Shown here: piece by piece, positions 1 to 4,794 of the stretch
Layout of the letters: each line of letters opens with the position of its first letter
How positions within the stretch are numbered: the first letter of the stretch is position 1
Origin: Bacillota bacterium
Lineage (GTDB): Bacteria; Bacillota; Sulfobacillia; JAJZYS01; JAJYTV01
Length of the DNA stretch: 5,349 nt
Reading direction: 5' to 3'
Assembly (NCBI GenBank): GCA_021806845.1
Contig: JAKAPV010000208.1
Span: 1-5,349 of the forward strand
Translations under genes and position numbers: made by a program
Notes under the pieces: generated by a model
Told to the model about the DNA's origin: nothing
The model's input: the letters and a program-made list of their open reading frames with translations, nothing else
Database searches by the model: none

Positions 1-15
1 AATATTTGTGCGATT

Positions 16-91
16 GCGCCCGTAGCTCAGTGGATAGAGCGCTTGCCTCCGGAGCAAGAGGCCGCAGGTTCGAATCCCGCCGGGCGCGCCA
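16..91 (+). tRNA. tRNA-Arg (anticodon CCG), CCA encoded; island attL
   Basis: A full cloverleaf can be folded. The acceptor stem is 16-22 with 81-87 (seven Watson-Crick pairs), the D stem 25-28 with 37-40, and the anticodon stem 42-46 with 54-58. The loop CTCCGGA places CCG at 49-51, which reads the Arg codon CGG. A five-base variable loop is followed by the T arm at 64-80 with a TTCGAAT loop, then discriminator G88 and encoded CCA at 89-91. One defect is visible: A66 faces C78 in the T stem (standard pair 51:63), so the stem has an A.C mismatch. From 42 onward the gene is repeated at 3585-3634, so its 3' part probably came from the integrated element. The fold and anticodon are read directly. 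Whether this copy is fully functional is not known. Confidence 0.95.
42..91 (+). repeat. attL core: 50-bp direct repeat with 3585-3634
   Basis: The 50 bases from the anticodon stem to the CCA end of the tRNA recur in the same orientation at 3585-3634. The only difference is C78 versus T3621. Tyrosine integrases commonly recombine inside tRNA genes and leave such a duplication of the tRNA 3' end. The repeat starts exactly at the anticodon stem, and position 41 already differs (G versus C3584). The distance between copies gives an element of about 3.54 kb. Confidence 0.88.
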
Positions 92-130
92 CTTTTGAAG
101 CCCAGAAACCCGCTCCGGAAGCGAATTTCG

Positions 131-166
131 GAAACCGAGGCACTCTCCAGGGAGTGCCTCGGTTTC
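131..166 (+). terminator. Hairpin terminator between tRNA-Arg and integrase remnant
   Basis: This is a perfect 15-bp inverted repeat (131-145 with 152-166) around a six-base loop. The outer pairs GAAACC/GGTTTC supply A-rich and T-rich flanks on both strands, so it could terminate the tRNA transcript from the left and integrase transcription from the right. The tail after 166 (CTGCTCTTG) is only moderately T-rich. It lies 40 bp beyond the tRNA. Because it is on the element side of attL, it would have been brought in with the island. Confidence 0.7.
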
Positions 167-174
167 TGCTCTTG

Positions 175-527
175 CTAACGCTTTTTCTTGCTAGCCGTTT
201 TGCGGTTTCCAGTTCGCACGCCGCTGATCACTGCGTCCAGCCTGTTCGCTGCTTCCCGTTGCAGGTTCGGAAGGACGTGGCTGTAGGTGTCCATGGTCAT
301 GTCGATGCAGCTGTGGCCAAGACGTTCTTGGACGATCTTCGGATGGACACCCTCGGCCAACAGAAGCGTCGCCATCGTATGGCGACTTGTCGTGTGGCCT
401 GAAGCGGTACGTCGCCGTGCCAGAGCACTCGGAGCAGCAGAGGGTCGTCGACCCCGACTATCACCCGTCCAGGACGTACGTTCCTCGCACGCAGCGGCCC
501 GAGTGGGTGGCCCATCGGCCTGCTGGG
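175..527 (-). pseudogene. Tyrosine recombinase (phage/island integrase), decayed C-terminal remnant
   Basis: The minus strand carries the C-terminal catalytic part of a tyrosine recombinase spread over different reading frames. The last frame (stop 175-177) reads RHTMATLLLAEGV, then ERLGHS, then DTYSHVLP. These are the box II arginine, the LGHS histidine and the catalytic tyrosine of this family. Just upstream, 389-421 reads TYRFRPHD in another frame, matching the usual RFHDLRH motif. The frames separate at 385-388, where four bases stand in for one codon. Further upstream, about 477-527 reads GHPLGPLRARNV in a third frame, resembling the GTPL..RNV stretch before box II. The N-terminal DNA-binding domains are absent, and weak similarity may extend to about 600. 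The position and orientation next to attL fit the integrase of this island. Several frame changes and the missing 5' half argue that it is dead. Confidence 0.82.
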
Positions 528-728
528 CACGCTGCGGGTACGCGACGATGGGAGCTGCAGACCGGGCGGCTGGTGCGCCGCAGGCCCGGACGGACGCGCG
601 ACTGCGGCGAAGGCTGGTTAGGGCGTTCTAAAGCCGATCGGCCCTCTGCAGATCCTGGTTCTCTTTCGCTGAGTCGCGCGCAGCGCGCGCGGCAAAGGCG
701 CCACGGAGGCGAGATCTCCCGCGGCGTC

Positions 729-1346
729 CTATGCCGGCCTGTGGTCTACCCGATAGCAGGCCAAGATGCTCCCCGAGCCTTCGGAAACCCGCGTGCTGAG
801 CAGCTTGAGCGACACCGGCGGCCGACCTTCGAAGAGCGGCGTGCCGCCGCCTCCGATCAGTGGGAAGATGGTGAACTGCAGCTCGTCTACGAGACCGTGC
901 GCGAGCAGATCGTTCCATAGAAGTCGGCCGGAGAAGATGAGGATGTCCCGGCCCTCCTGCTGCCTGAGTGCGCCGATCTCCTTGCGTGCATCCGCCCGCC
1001 TCACGATGCGCGTGTTGTTCCAGGAGCCGAGTTCATCGTCCGTCAGGTGGTCGGAGACCACCACCTTGTCGATCGGGTTCATCAGGTGCGCTGTCTCGAG
1101 AAAGATCGACGCGGCACTGGGGTCGTTCGGCACCGCGGACCAGTGGTCGCGGAACGCCAGGAACGCCGCTTTGCTGTTTAACACCAGCGTATCAGCGGCC
1201 CGAAGTCGCTCGGCGCTGTAGCGGTAAAAACTGTCGTCTTGCGCATAGTCCTTGTGCCAATACTCGAACAGGTCATCGACGCTTCTGCCTGGAGCTTCGT
1301 AGTAGCCATCCAAGGAAACCAGATTGTTCACCACGACCTTGCGCAT
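729..1346 (-). CDS. RibD C-terminal / DHFR-like reductase family protein
   Basis: This 205-residue protein resembles the stand-alone RibD-C (dihydrofolate reductase-like) family, which has a Rossmann-like NADPH-binding fold. Most members have no proven substrate. Visible family signatures are SLDGYYE at 11-17, DILIFSGRLLWNDLL at 134-148 and GLVDELQFTIFPLIGGGG at 151-168, followed by TPLFEG. The GR-[KR]-T-x-x-x-F stretch usual near residue 55 is replaced by LNSKAAFLAF, so cofactor binding may differ. The start at 1346 is chosen because GGGAGAGGAG lies just upstream and because the protein then begins with the usual strand before SLDG. A longer in-frame start at 1433 would add 29 residues without family features and would overlap the promoter motif at 1394-1423. 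It lies 167 bp downstream of the sigma factor gene on the same strand and has its own candidate sigma-dependent promoter. The fold is secure, but the reaction is unknown. Confidence 0.9.
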   Translation of the reverse strand: MRKVVVNNLVSLDGYYEAPGRSVDDLFEYWHKDYAQDDSFYRYSAERLRAADTLVLNSKAAFLAFRDHWSAVPNDPSAASIFLETAHLMNPIDKVVVSDHLTDDELGSWNNTRIVRRADARKEIGALRQQEGRDILIFSGRLLWNDLLAHGLVDELQFTIFPLIGGGGTPLFEGRPPVSLKLLSTRVSEGSGSILACYRVDHRPA

Positions 1347-1393
1347 CTTGGTTCTCCTCTCCCTTCGTACGACGCACTGGGGCGCCGTCACCA

Positions 1394-1423
1394 AACCGTC
1401 GAACGGCCCAGAGGATTTCGACA
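1394..1423 (-). promoter_or_regulatory. Candidate ECF-sigma promoter for the RibD-C/DHFR-like gene
   Basis: On the minus strand, TGTCGA (1423-1418) is followed by a 16-base spacer and CGACGG (1401-1396), ending about 50 bases before the ATG at 1346. The same architecture occurs upstream of the DGPF gene at 3143-3172, and the ten bases CCGTTCGACG are identical at both sites. From memory, ECF42-type sigma factors use a TGTCGA-like -35 element and a CGA-type -10 element, which agrees. The motif pair is seen directly. That it is a promoter is inferred. Confidence 0.65.
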
Positions 1424-1513
1424 CGATGCGCATCCGTCGTGTGCCTCGGCATGCGGCGGGACGACGACCGTCGCTCCGCGATGCACGGCCGAAGCGTTGG
1501 ACGGATTCTGGGA

Positions 1514-2785
1514 TCAGTTGCGGTGGAGCGACTGCAGCCGCTTTGAGAGAAACTGCCGTTCCGCGTCGTTACGCACGAGCTGCACGGCGCGACGCAAGGC
1601 GGAAGCCGCCTCGTCCGCGCGCCCCAGCCGGTCAAGAAGTTCCGCCTTGATGGCGAAGAGATAGTGGTAGTCCGCGAGCCGGCCGTCCGCCTCGAGCGCA
1701 TCAACCTCCGCAAGGGCCGGCTGCGGTCCCGCCGACACGAAGACCGCCACCGCCCGGTTCAGTGCCACGACCGGGGAGGGCCAGAGCGATAGGAGACGGT
1801 CGTAGAGCAGCACGATGCGTGCCCAGTCCGTCTCGGCGTATGTCGGCGCCTCGGCGTGGCAGAGCGCGATCTCCGCCTGCAGTCCGAAACGGCCAAGGGG
1901 ACCGGCGCGCGAGGCATCGTCAACCAGCGTACGGGCTTCGCGGATCGCGGCCCGGTCCCACTTCGCGCGGTCCTGCTCCTCTAGGCGAAGCGCGGCGCCG
2001 GACGCGTCCACACGAGTGGCGCGCCGTGCACCCGTGACCAGCAGGAGTGCGAGCAGCGCGTGTGACTCCGGCTCATGCGGCATGAGTTCGGCCATGAGAC
2101 GCGCAAGGTGGAGCGAGCGGTCCAGCAACGCATCGCGCGTCAAGGTGTCGCCCGATGGTGCCGCGTGGCCCGCAGTAAACAGCAGATAGATCACGCCCAG
2201 CACGACGGCGAGGCGATCCGAAAGCTCGGCGGCGTCCGGCATGGCGAAGGGGATTCGGGCCGTCGCGATCTTGCGCTTCGCCCGCGTCAGCCGAGCGCCC
2301 ATCGTCGTGTCGGACACGAGGAAAGCCCGGGCGATGTCCGCCGTAGAGAGGCCGCACACCAGCCGCAGTGTGAGCGCCATCTGCGCCTCCGGCGCCAGTG
2401 CGGGGTGGCAGCAGAGGAAGATCAGGCGCAGCCGCTCGTCCGGGATCGCCCTCGCCGCCTTGCCAGACCATGCACTTTCCGCCATCCCCCCGTCGACCGC
2501 GGCAGTCTGCGCCTCTACGAGCAACGGAAGCTTCGACCGGAGCGTCGCCGCGCGCCGCACGGCGTCTACGGCCCTGCGCTTGGTGATGGTGGTGAGCCAG
2601 GCGGCCGCGTTCGCGGGGACTCCGTCCCGGGGCCAGGACTTGAGCGCAGCAGTATATGCCTCCTGTGCGCAATCCTCGGCCAGGTCCAAGTCGCGCGTGA
2701 TGCGCAACGCAGTTGCAACGACCATCGCCCATGCGGCGCGATGCGCATCCTCGAGCGCCAGCTGGACGTCAGACGGTCCGCTCAC
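1514..2785 (-). CDS. ECF42-type RNA polymerase sigma factor with C-terminal extension
   Basis: This 423-residue protein is far longer than a minimal ECF sigma factor of about 180-200. Region sigma-2 lies around residues 20-80 (RITRDLDLAEDCAQEAY, then AAWLTTITKRRAVDAVRR). Region sigma-4 lies at about 117-172 (DERLRLIFLCCHPAL, then GLSTADIARAFLVSDTTMG and RLTRAKRKI). The extension begins with LGVIYLLFTAGH at 196-207 and LEEQDRAKWDR at 268-278, marks of the DUF6596/ECF42-like group, and continues as TPR-like helices to the end. These sigma factors are typically encoded beside DGPF/YCII proteins, as here. No anti-sigma factor is visible, and in this group the extension is thought to control activity. 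GTG at 2785 is taken as the start, giving a 17-nt overlap with the DGPF gene. GGAGG lies about 15 bases upstream, so TTG at 2791, about 9 bases from it, is a credible alternative. Translation is probably coupled to the upstream gene. Confidence 0.94.
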   Translation of the reverse strand: MSGPSDVQLALEDAHRAAWAMVVATALRITRDLDLAEDCAQEAYTAALKSWPRDGVPANAAAWLTTITKRRAVDAVRRAATLRSKLPLLVEAQTAAVDGGMAESAWSGKAARAIPDERLRLIFLCCHPALAPEAQMALTLRLVCGLSTADIARAFLVSDTTMGARLTRAKRKIATARIPFAMPDAAELSDRLAVVLGVIYLLFTAGHAAPSGDTLTRDALLDRSLHLARLMAELMPHEPESHALLALLLVTGARRATRVDASGAALRLEEQDRAKWDRAAIREARTLVDDASRAGPLGRFGLQAEIALCHAEAPTYAETDWARIVLLYDRLLSLWPSPVVALNRAVAVFVSAGPQPALAEVDALEADGRLADYHYLFAIKAELLDRLGRADEAASALRRAVQLVRNDAERQFLSKRLQSLHRN

Positions 2786-3110
2786 CGGCAATGGGCCGCA
2801 CCTCCAGTCCGCCACCCCGCTGCAGAATCGGATTGCGCCGCGCGATGCGCAGGGCGCCGTCGAGGTCCGGGGCATCGATGATGTAGAAGCCGACGATGAC
2901 CTCCTTGGCCTCGATGAATGGCCCATCGGTGACGAGGTCGCCGCGCAGCGAAGTCGCCGTCGCGGCCGGCTCGAGGGCAAACGCACTGGACATTACTCCC
3001 TCGCGCTCAAGCTCGTCGGCGTGGCGGTCGTACACCTCCATTTCCTCCGCGGTGGCCTCGACGGCGGCGTCTGCGGCAGGGGCATAGAGCATGACCGCAT
3101 ATTGGGCCAT
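2769..3110 (-). CDS. YCII-related / DGPF-domain protein
   Basis: This 113-residue protein has the hallmark TDGPF at 61-65 inside VTDGPFIEAKEVIVGFYIID, then DAPDLDGALRIA and the terminal EVRP strand. This is the standard layout of the DGPF branch of the YCII-related family, small dimeric ferredoxin-like proteins. Their function is not established, and a signalling or enzymatic role tied to the partner ECF sigma factor has been suggested. The length is typical. The start at 3110 is supported by GGAAGGAGA eight bases upstream and by the family-typical opening MAQYAVMLYAP. It is the first gene of a minus-strand operon: its stop (2769-2771) lies inside the sigma factor gene. A candidate promoter for the same sigma factor is at 3143-3172. 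Confidence 0.95.
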   Translation of the reverse strand: MAQYAVMLYAPAADAAVEATAEEMEVYDRHADELEREGVMSSAFALEPAATATSLRGDLVTDGPFIEAKEVIVGFYIIDAPDLDGALRIARRNPILQRGGGLEVRPIAGERTV

Positions 3111-3142
3111 ATTGATTTCTCCTTCCGTGCACGGCTCTCCCT

Positions 3143-3172
3143 AATCGTCGAACGGACGCGACGAAATCGACG
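3143..3172 (-). promoter_or_regulatory. Candidate ECF-sigma autoregulatory promoter of the DGPF-sigma operon
   Basis: On the minus strand, CGTCGA (3172-3167), a 16-base spacer and CGACGA (3150-3145) precede the DGPF start by 34 bases, leaving a short leader that contains the Shine-Dalgarno sequence. The layout and the CCGTTCGACG block match the site before the reductase-like gene (1394-1423). Sigma factors of this group usually transcribe their own operon, so this is probably an autoregulated promoter. It was assigned by comparing the two sites, not by experiment. Confidence 0.65.
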
Positions 3173-3241
3173 TCCAGAATCGCGACATCCCGCATCGGCG
3201 ACTTCGACAAGGGCAGGCAACGCCCTGCGCCTCCAAGGTCC

Positions 3242-3385
3242 GCCTCTCTGCTGGGCGTCTCGGTGGGTCTGATCCTCCTGCGCACCATGCCGGCGGGTCC
3301 GGTCTTAGCGGCGCTCGGGACGGTGCTCGTCCTCTACGGCGGGTACTCGCTGGTCCAGGAGCGGGCCGTGGTTCGGCTCGCCTAA
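3242..3385 (+). pseudogene. 3' fragment of a membrane protein gene, possibly TauE/SafE permease
   Basis: An open frame with no credible start, ending at TAA 3383-3385, encodes about 47 residues with two hydrophobic segments. These are LLGVSVGLILLR and then LAALGTVLVLYGGYSLV, separated by a TMPAGP turn, and the end is a short polar tail. The pattern of small-residue helix, R.MP-type turn and LVLYG.YSL helix resembles the last two transmembrane helices of TauE/SafE (sulfite exporter) proteins. That family is normally about 250 residues, so four fifths is missing. It lies divergently upstream of the DGPF operon, just left of the right island end. It is probably a relic of a deletion or an earlier integration. 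Membrane character is clear, but family assignment is tentative. Confidence 0.5.
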
Positions 3386-3464
3386 CTGCGTACTTAATAG
3401 GACAGAATCGGAGCCCATCGAGGACCGAAGTTGGAAACGCCTCAAGGCGCGCATGCTAACGGTT

Positions 3465-3478
3465 TGCTAACGCTTTTT
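3465..3478 (+). repeat. Arm repeat TGCTAACGCTTTTT (other copy 173-186)
   Basis: Fourteen bases are identical in direct orientation at 173-186 and 3465-3478. The left copy spans the stop codon of the integrase remnant, 82 bp from the attL core. The right copy is about 106 bp before the attR core. In the circular form the two would flank the att core, as integrase arm-type sites do. This role is inferred from position only. Confidence 0.45.
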
Positions 3479-3526
3479 GAGAGAAACGGCGTTAAGTCGC
3501 GGGAAACGACGGGAAAGCGTTGTCCC

Positions 3527-3543
3527 GAAACCCGCTTCAGAAG
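3527..3543 (+). repeat. Arm repeat GAAACCCGCTTCAGAAG (related copy 105-121)
   Basis: This matches GAAACCCGCTCCGGAAG at 105-121 in 15 of 17 positions, same orientation. The copies lie 14 bp after the attL core and 42 bp before the attR core, so with the 14-bp repeat they are nested around the core. It may be an integrase or accessory-factor binding site, or simply part of duplicated flanking sequence. Confidence 0.4.
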
Positions 3544-3584
3544 GGCATTAAACCAAACCGTGGGATGGCACGGAAAGCCCTCTC

Positions 3585-3634
3585 CTTGCCTCCGGAGCAA
3601 GAGGCCGCAGGTTCGAATCCTGCCGGGCGCGCCA
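3585..3634 (+). repeat. attR core: displaced 3' part of tRNA-Arg
   Basis: This is the second copy of the tRNA 3' half, from anticodon stem through CCA, without any 5' half, so it is not a tRNA gene. Its T stem GCAGG/CCTGC is fully paired, unlike the copy now in the tRNA. Integration into a tRNA 3' end moves the original chromosomal 3' end to the far side of the element. This copy is therefore probably the ancestral one, and it is followed by a strong terminator at 3642-3678. Confidence 0.88.
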
Positions 3635-3641
3635 AAACTTG

Positions 3642-3678
3642 AAACGTGAAACCCGTTCCGGGAGCGGGTTTCACGTTT
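3642..3678 (+). terminator. Rho-independent terminator, probably the tRNA-Arg gene's original one
   Basis: A 14-bp perfect stem (3642-3655 with 3665-3678) encloses a nine-base loop whose ends can pair a little further. The right arm ends in CACGTTTTGG, giving a short T run. It starts 8 bp after the CCA of the displaced tRNA end, where a tRNA terminator is expected. It would have served the tRNA before the island inserted. Confidence 0.75.
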
Positions 3679-3711
3679 TGGTAAGTCGATAGAGGAACCC
3701 GTCGCTGGATT

Positions 3712-3748
3712 GGTGACGGGCCGCGTCACCACGAGCCGTCACCACGAG
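3712..3748 (+). repeat. Short inverted and tandem repeat cluster (CGTCACCACGAG)
   Basis: CGTCACCACGAG occurs twice, at 3724-3735 and 3737-3748, with a 13-bp period. GGTGACG at 3712-3718 is the reverse complement of the CGTCACC that opens each copy, so alternative hairpins are possible. No gene overlaps it. It could be an operator or a replication-slippage product. Confidence 0.4.
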
Positions 3749-3794
3749 AGAAGTTGTGTATTTGCCAGTCTGTTGCGCCAAGAAACCCTAGCAT

Positions 3795-3935
3795 CTAGAA
3801 GTTTCGATCGGCAGTCCTTGCGAACTCGCCACTTTTCGCCTCTCCGATCCCATAAATTGGAAGATTGTGGGCCACCCACCCCATCTGCTCGATGAAGTGG
3901 GCGTCGCGGATCTGCATGCGGCGGGATGGCCTCAT
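3795..3935 (-). CDS. Small hypothetical protein or gene remnant (46 aa)
   Basis: An ORF of 46 residues starts at ATG 3935 with GGAAGGGA about nine bases upstream, and ends at TAG 3795-3797. It was too short for a routine 60-residue cutoff. From the start to about 3873, nearly every codon ends in G or C (MRPSRRMQIRDAHFIEQMG and on to VAH), as expected of a real gene in this GC-rich DNA. After that, third positions become mixed and the sequence turns unremarkable (PIYGIGEAKSGEF). This suggests either a genuine small gene or the 5' end of a longer gene whose continuation was replaced. I do not recognise the family. There is no signal peptide or membrane segment. An internal ATG at 3917 is an alternative start. 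Confidence 0.4.
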   Translation of the reverse strand: MRPSRRMQIRDAHFIEQMGWVAHNLPIYGIGEAKSGEFARTADRNF

Positions 3936-4002
3936 CGTGCGAAATCCCTTCCCGGCGCGCTTTTGCATAGACAGAGCACTGTGTCACCCCTCGTGCACAA
4001 GA

Positions 4003-4036
4003 GCGCCTGCCGCTCTCCACGGCAGGCGCCTTTTCT
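4003..4036 (+). terminator. Rho-independent terminator-like hairpin
   Basis: A perfect 10-bp GC-rich stem (GCGCCTGCCG at 4003-4012 with 4020-4029) has a seven-base loop and is followed by CTTTTCT. The T run is on the plus-strand exit, so it best terminates rightward transcription, though no plus-strand gene is evident to its left. It also lies 70 bp past the stop of the PepSY-like gene on the other strand, where it may act more weakly. Confidence 0.65.
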
Positions 4037-4098
4037 GTCTGTCCCCCGTTCCGCGGGCACTCACAGGATCGGCACAGAATCCCATGCCCCTTGGAAGT

Positions 4099-4641
4099 TC
4101 AGTTGTTCCCGCCTGTGATCGGAGCATTGAAGAGGCCGGAGGAGAGTATCAGCCCGGTAGTCGCGTCGATGACAACGTTGTACTCTCCGTTGGTCGGAGG
4201 CGGGCACGCGCCGACCGGAGGGCAAGGGGTCCGGTAGGTTCCCTTGATGCCCACGACCCATACCATGCGGTCGGAACCCACGTTCATCGCAGCCACTCTC
4301 GCTCCGAGCTCCGCACTCGCCGCTGCGACGCTTTCCATCTTGGCCTCGAACACTTGAGGCGTCGGTCCCGTTGTCCCCCCAGCGTCAATGCCGAGTGCAA
4401 CTGACTCGGCCTTGGCTTTGGAGATGAACGGTCCAGACACGTAATGCAACTGCTGCGAACTGGGGATTGAATGCGTCGGCGGAGTGGGGGCCGGGGCGCC
4501 CGGGTACAGATTACCAGCCGACGCCGGCTGAGCGCTCCTGACCAGGATGCCGACGCCCAAGGCTACGACCACCACAGCTGCCGCCACGACCGTGAGGATC
4601 GCGGTTCGCTTCGACAAGGTACCGCTTCTTCCGAACTTCAT
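4099..4641 (-). CDS. Membrane-anchored or secreted PepSY-like protein
   Basis: This 180-residue protein begins with a charged MKFGRSGTLSKR segment and a hydrophobic stretch at 13-34 (ILTVVAAAVVVVALGVGILV), then RSAQPASAGN. This is either an uncleaved anchor or a signal peptide cut after ASA. A Pro-rich linker (47-60) leads to a globular domain at about 70-170. Its elements, ISKAKAESVALGI, MVWVVGIKG and YNVVIDATTGLILSSG, match the helix plus sheet pattern of PepSY-type domains, which are extracytoplasmic and often inhibit proteases or bind envelope proteins. Cys140 and Cys146 in CPPVGAC could form a disulfide outside the cell. ATG 4641 is preceded by AGGGGGTGA at six bases. The stop of a truncated upstream gene (4648-4650) overlaps this ribosome-binding site, so the two were in one operon. 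The family assignment comes from pattern only. Confidence 0.82.
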   Translation of the reverse strand: MKFGRSGTLSKRTAILTVVAAAVVVVALGVGILVRSAQPASAGNLYPGAPAPTPPTHSIPSSQQLHYVSGPFISKAKAESVALGIDAGGTTGPTPQVFEAKMESVAAASAELGARVAAMNVGSDRMVWVVGIKGTYRTPCPPVGACPPPTNGEYNVVIDATTGLILSSGLFNAPITGGNN

Positions 4642-4647
4642 GCCGGG

Positions 4648-4790
4648 TCACCCCCTGTAGTCATATCCGTGAATGTAGTCTTGACTCCAGTACCAGTCGA
4701 AGACACCGGGCCACGTGATCACTGGCTTGCCACTTGGCCAGTACTCCCACGAACTGGTCGACGGTTGTCGTACCTCATTGTACGAAAAGT
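4648..4790 (-). pseudogene. 3' remnant of an unknown gene, 5' part lost next to an IS remnant
   Basis: The last 45 or so codons of a minus-strand frame read as a Tyr/Trp-rich tail, with PSTSSWEYWPSGKPVITW and then FDWYWSQDYIHGYDYRG before TGA 4648-4650. This composition is unlike the Arg/Ser-rich noise of shadow frames. The stop is six bases from the ATG of the PepSY-like gene, as in an operon. Going upstream, the frame stays open to about 5004, but from about 4795 it is just antisense to the IS3 transposase remnant. The native gene was therefore cut near 4790-4797 and its 5' part is not in the window. I do not recognise the protein. The aromatic-rich end would suit an exported or surface protein, but that is a guess. 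Confidence 0.55.
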
Positions 4791-4794
4791 ACGC

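Noticed and set aside
2073..2732. Minus-strand 219-codon ORF in another frame of the sigma factor gene
   Set aside because: It overlaps the true sigma frame, which has clear sigma-2 and sigma-4 motifs. The alternative is Gly/Arg-rich noise.
2075..2881. Plus-strand 268-codon ORF
   Set aside because: This is another shadow frame of the sigma factor gene, with low-complexity Arg-rich translation and no ribosome-binding site.
2786..2986. N-terminal extension of the sigma factor to the ATG at 2986
   Set aside because: The 67 extra residues are a shadow of the DGPF gene in another frame, Arg/Ser-rich and outside the sigma-2 fold.
3204..3209. TGTCGA on the minus strand as the -35 element of the DGPF operon
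   Set aside because: It has no CGACGR partner at 16 bases and lies about 95 bases from the start codon. The site at 3143-3172 matches the second promoter better.
2241..3272. Plus-strand 343-codon ORF opposite the sigma factor and DGPF genes
   Set aside because: It is antisense to two well-supported genes and its Arg/Ser/Ala-rich translation shows no family motif. Long antisense frames are expected in GC-rich coding DNA.
3442..3732. Minus-strand 96-codon ORF with GAPGRIRTCGLLLRRQ
   Set aside because: This string is the antisense translation of the tRNA-Arg 3' half, a known source of false proteins. The frame crosses the att repeat and the terminator hairpin and has no other protein-like feature.
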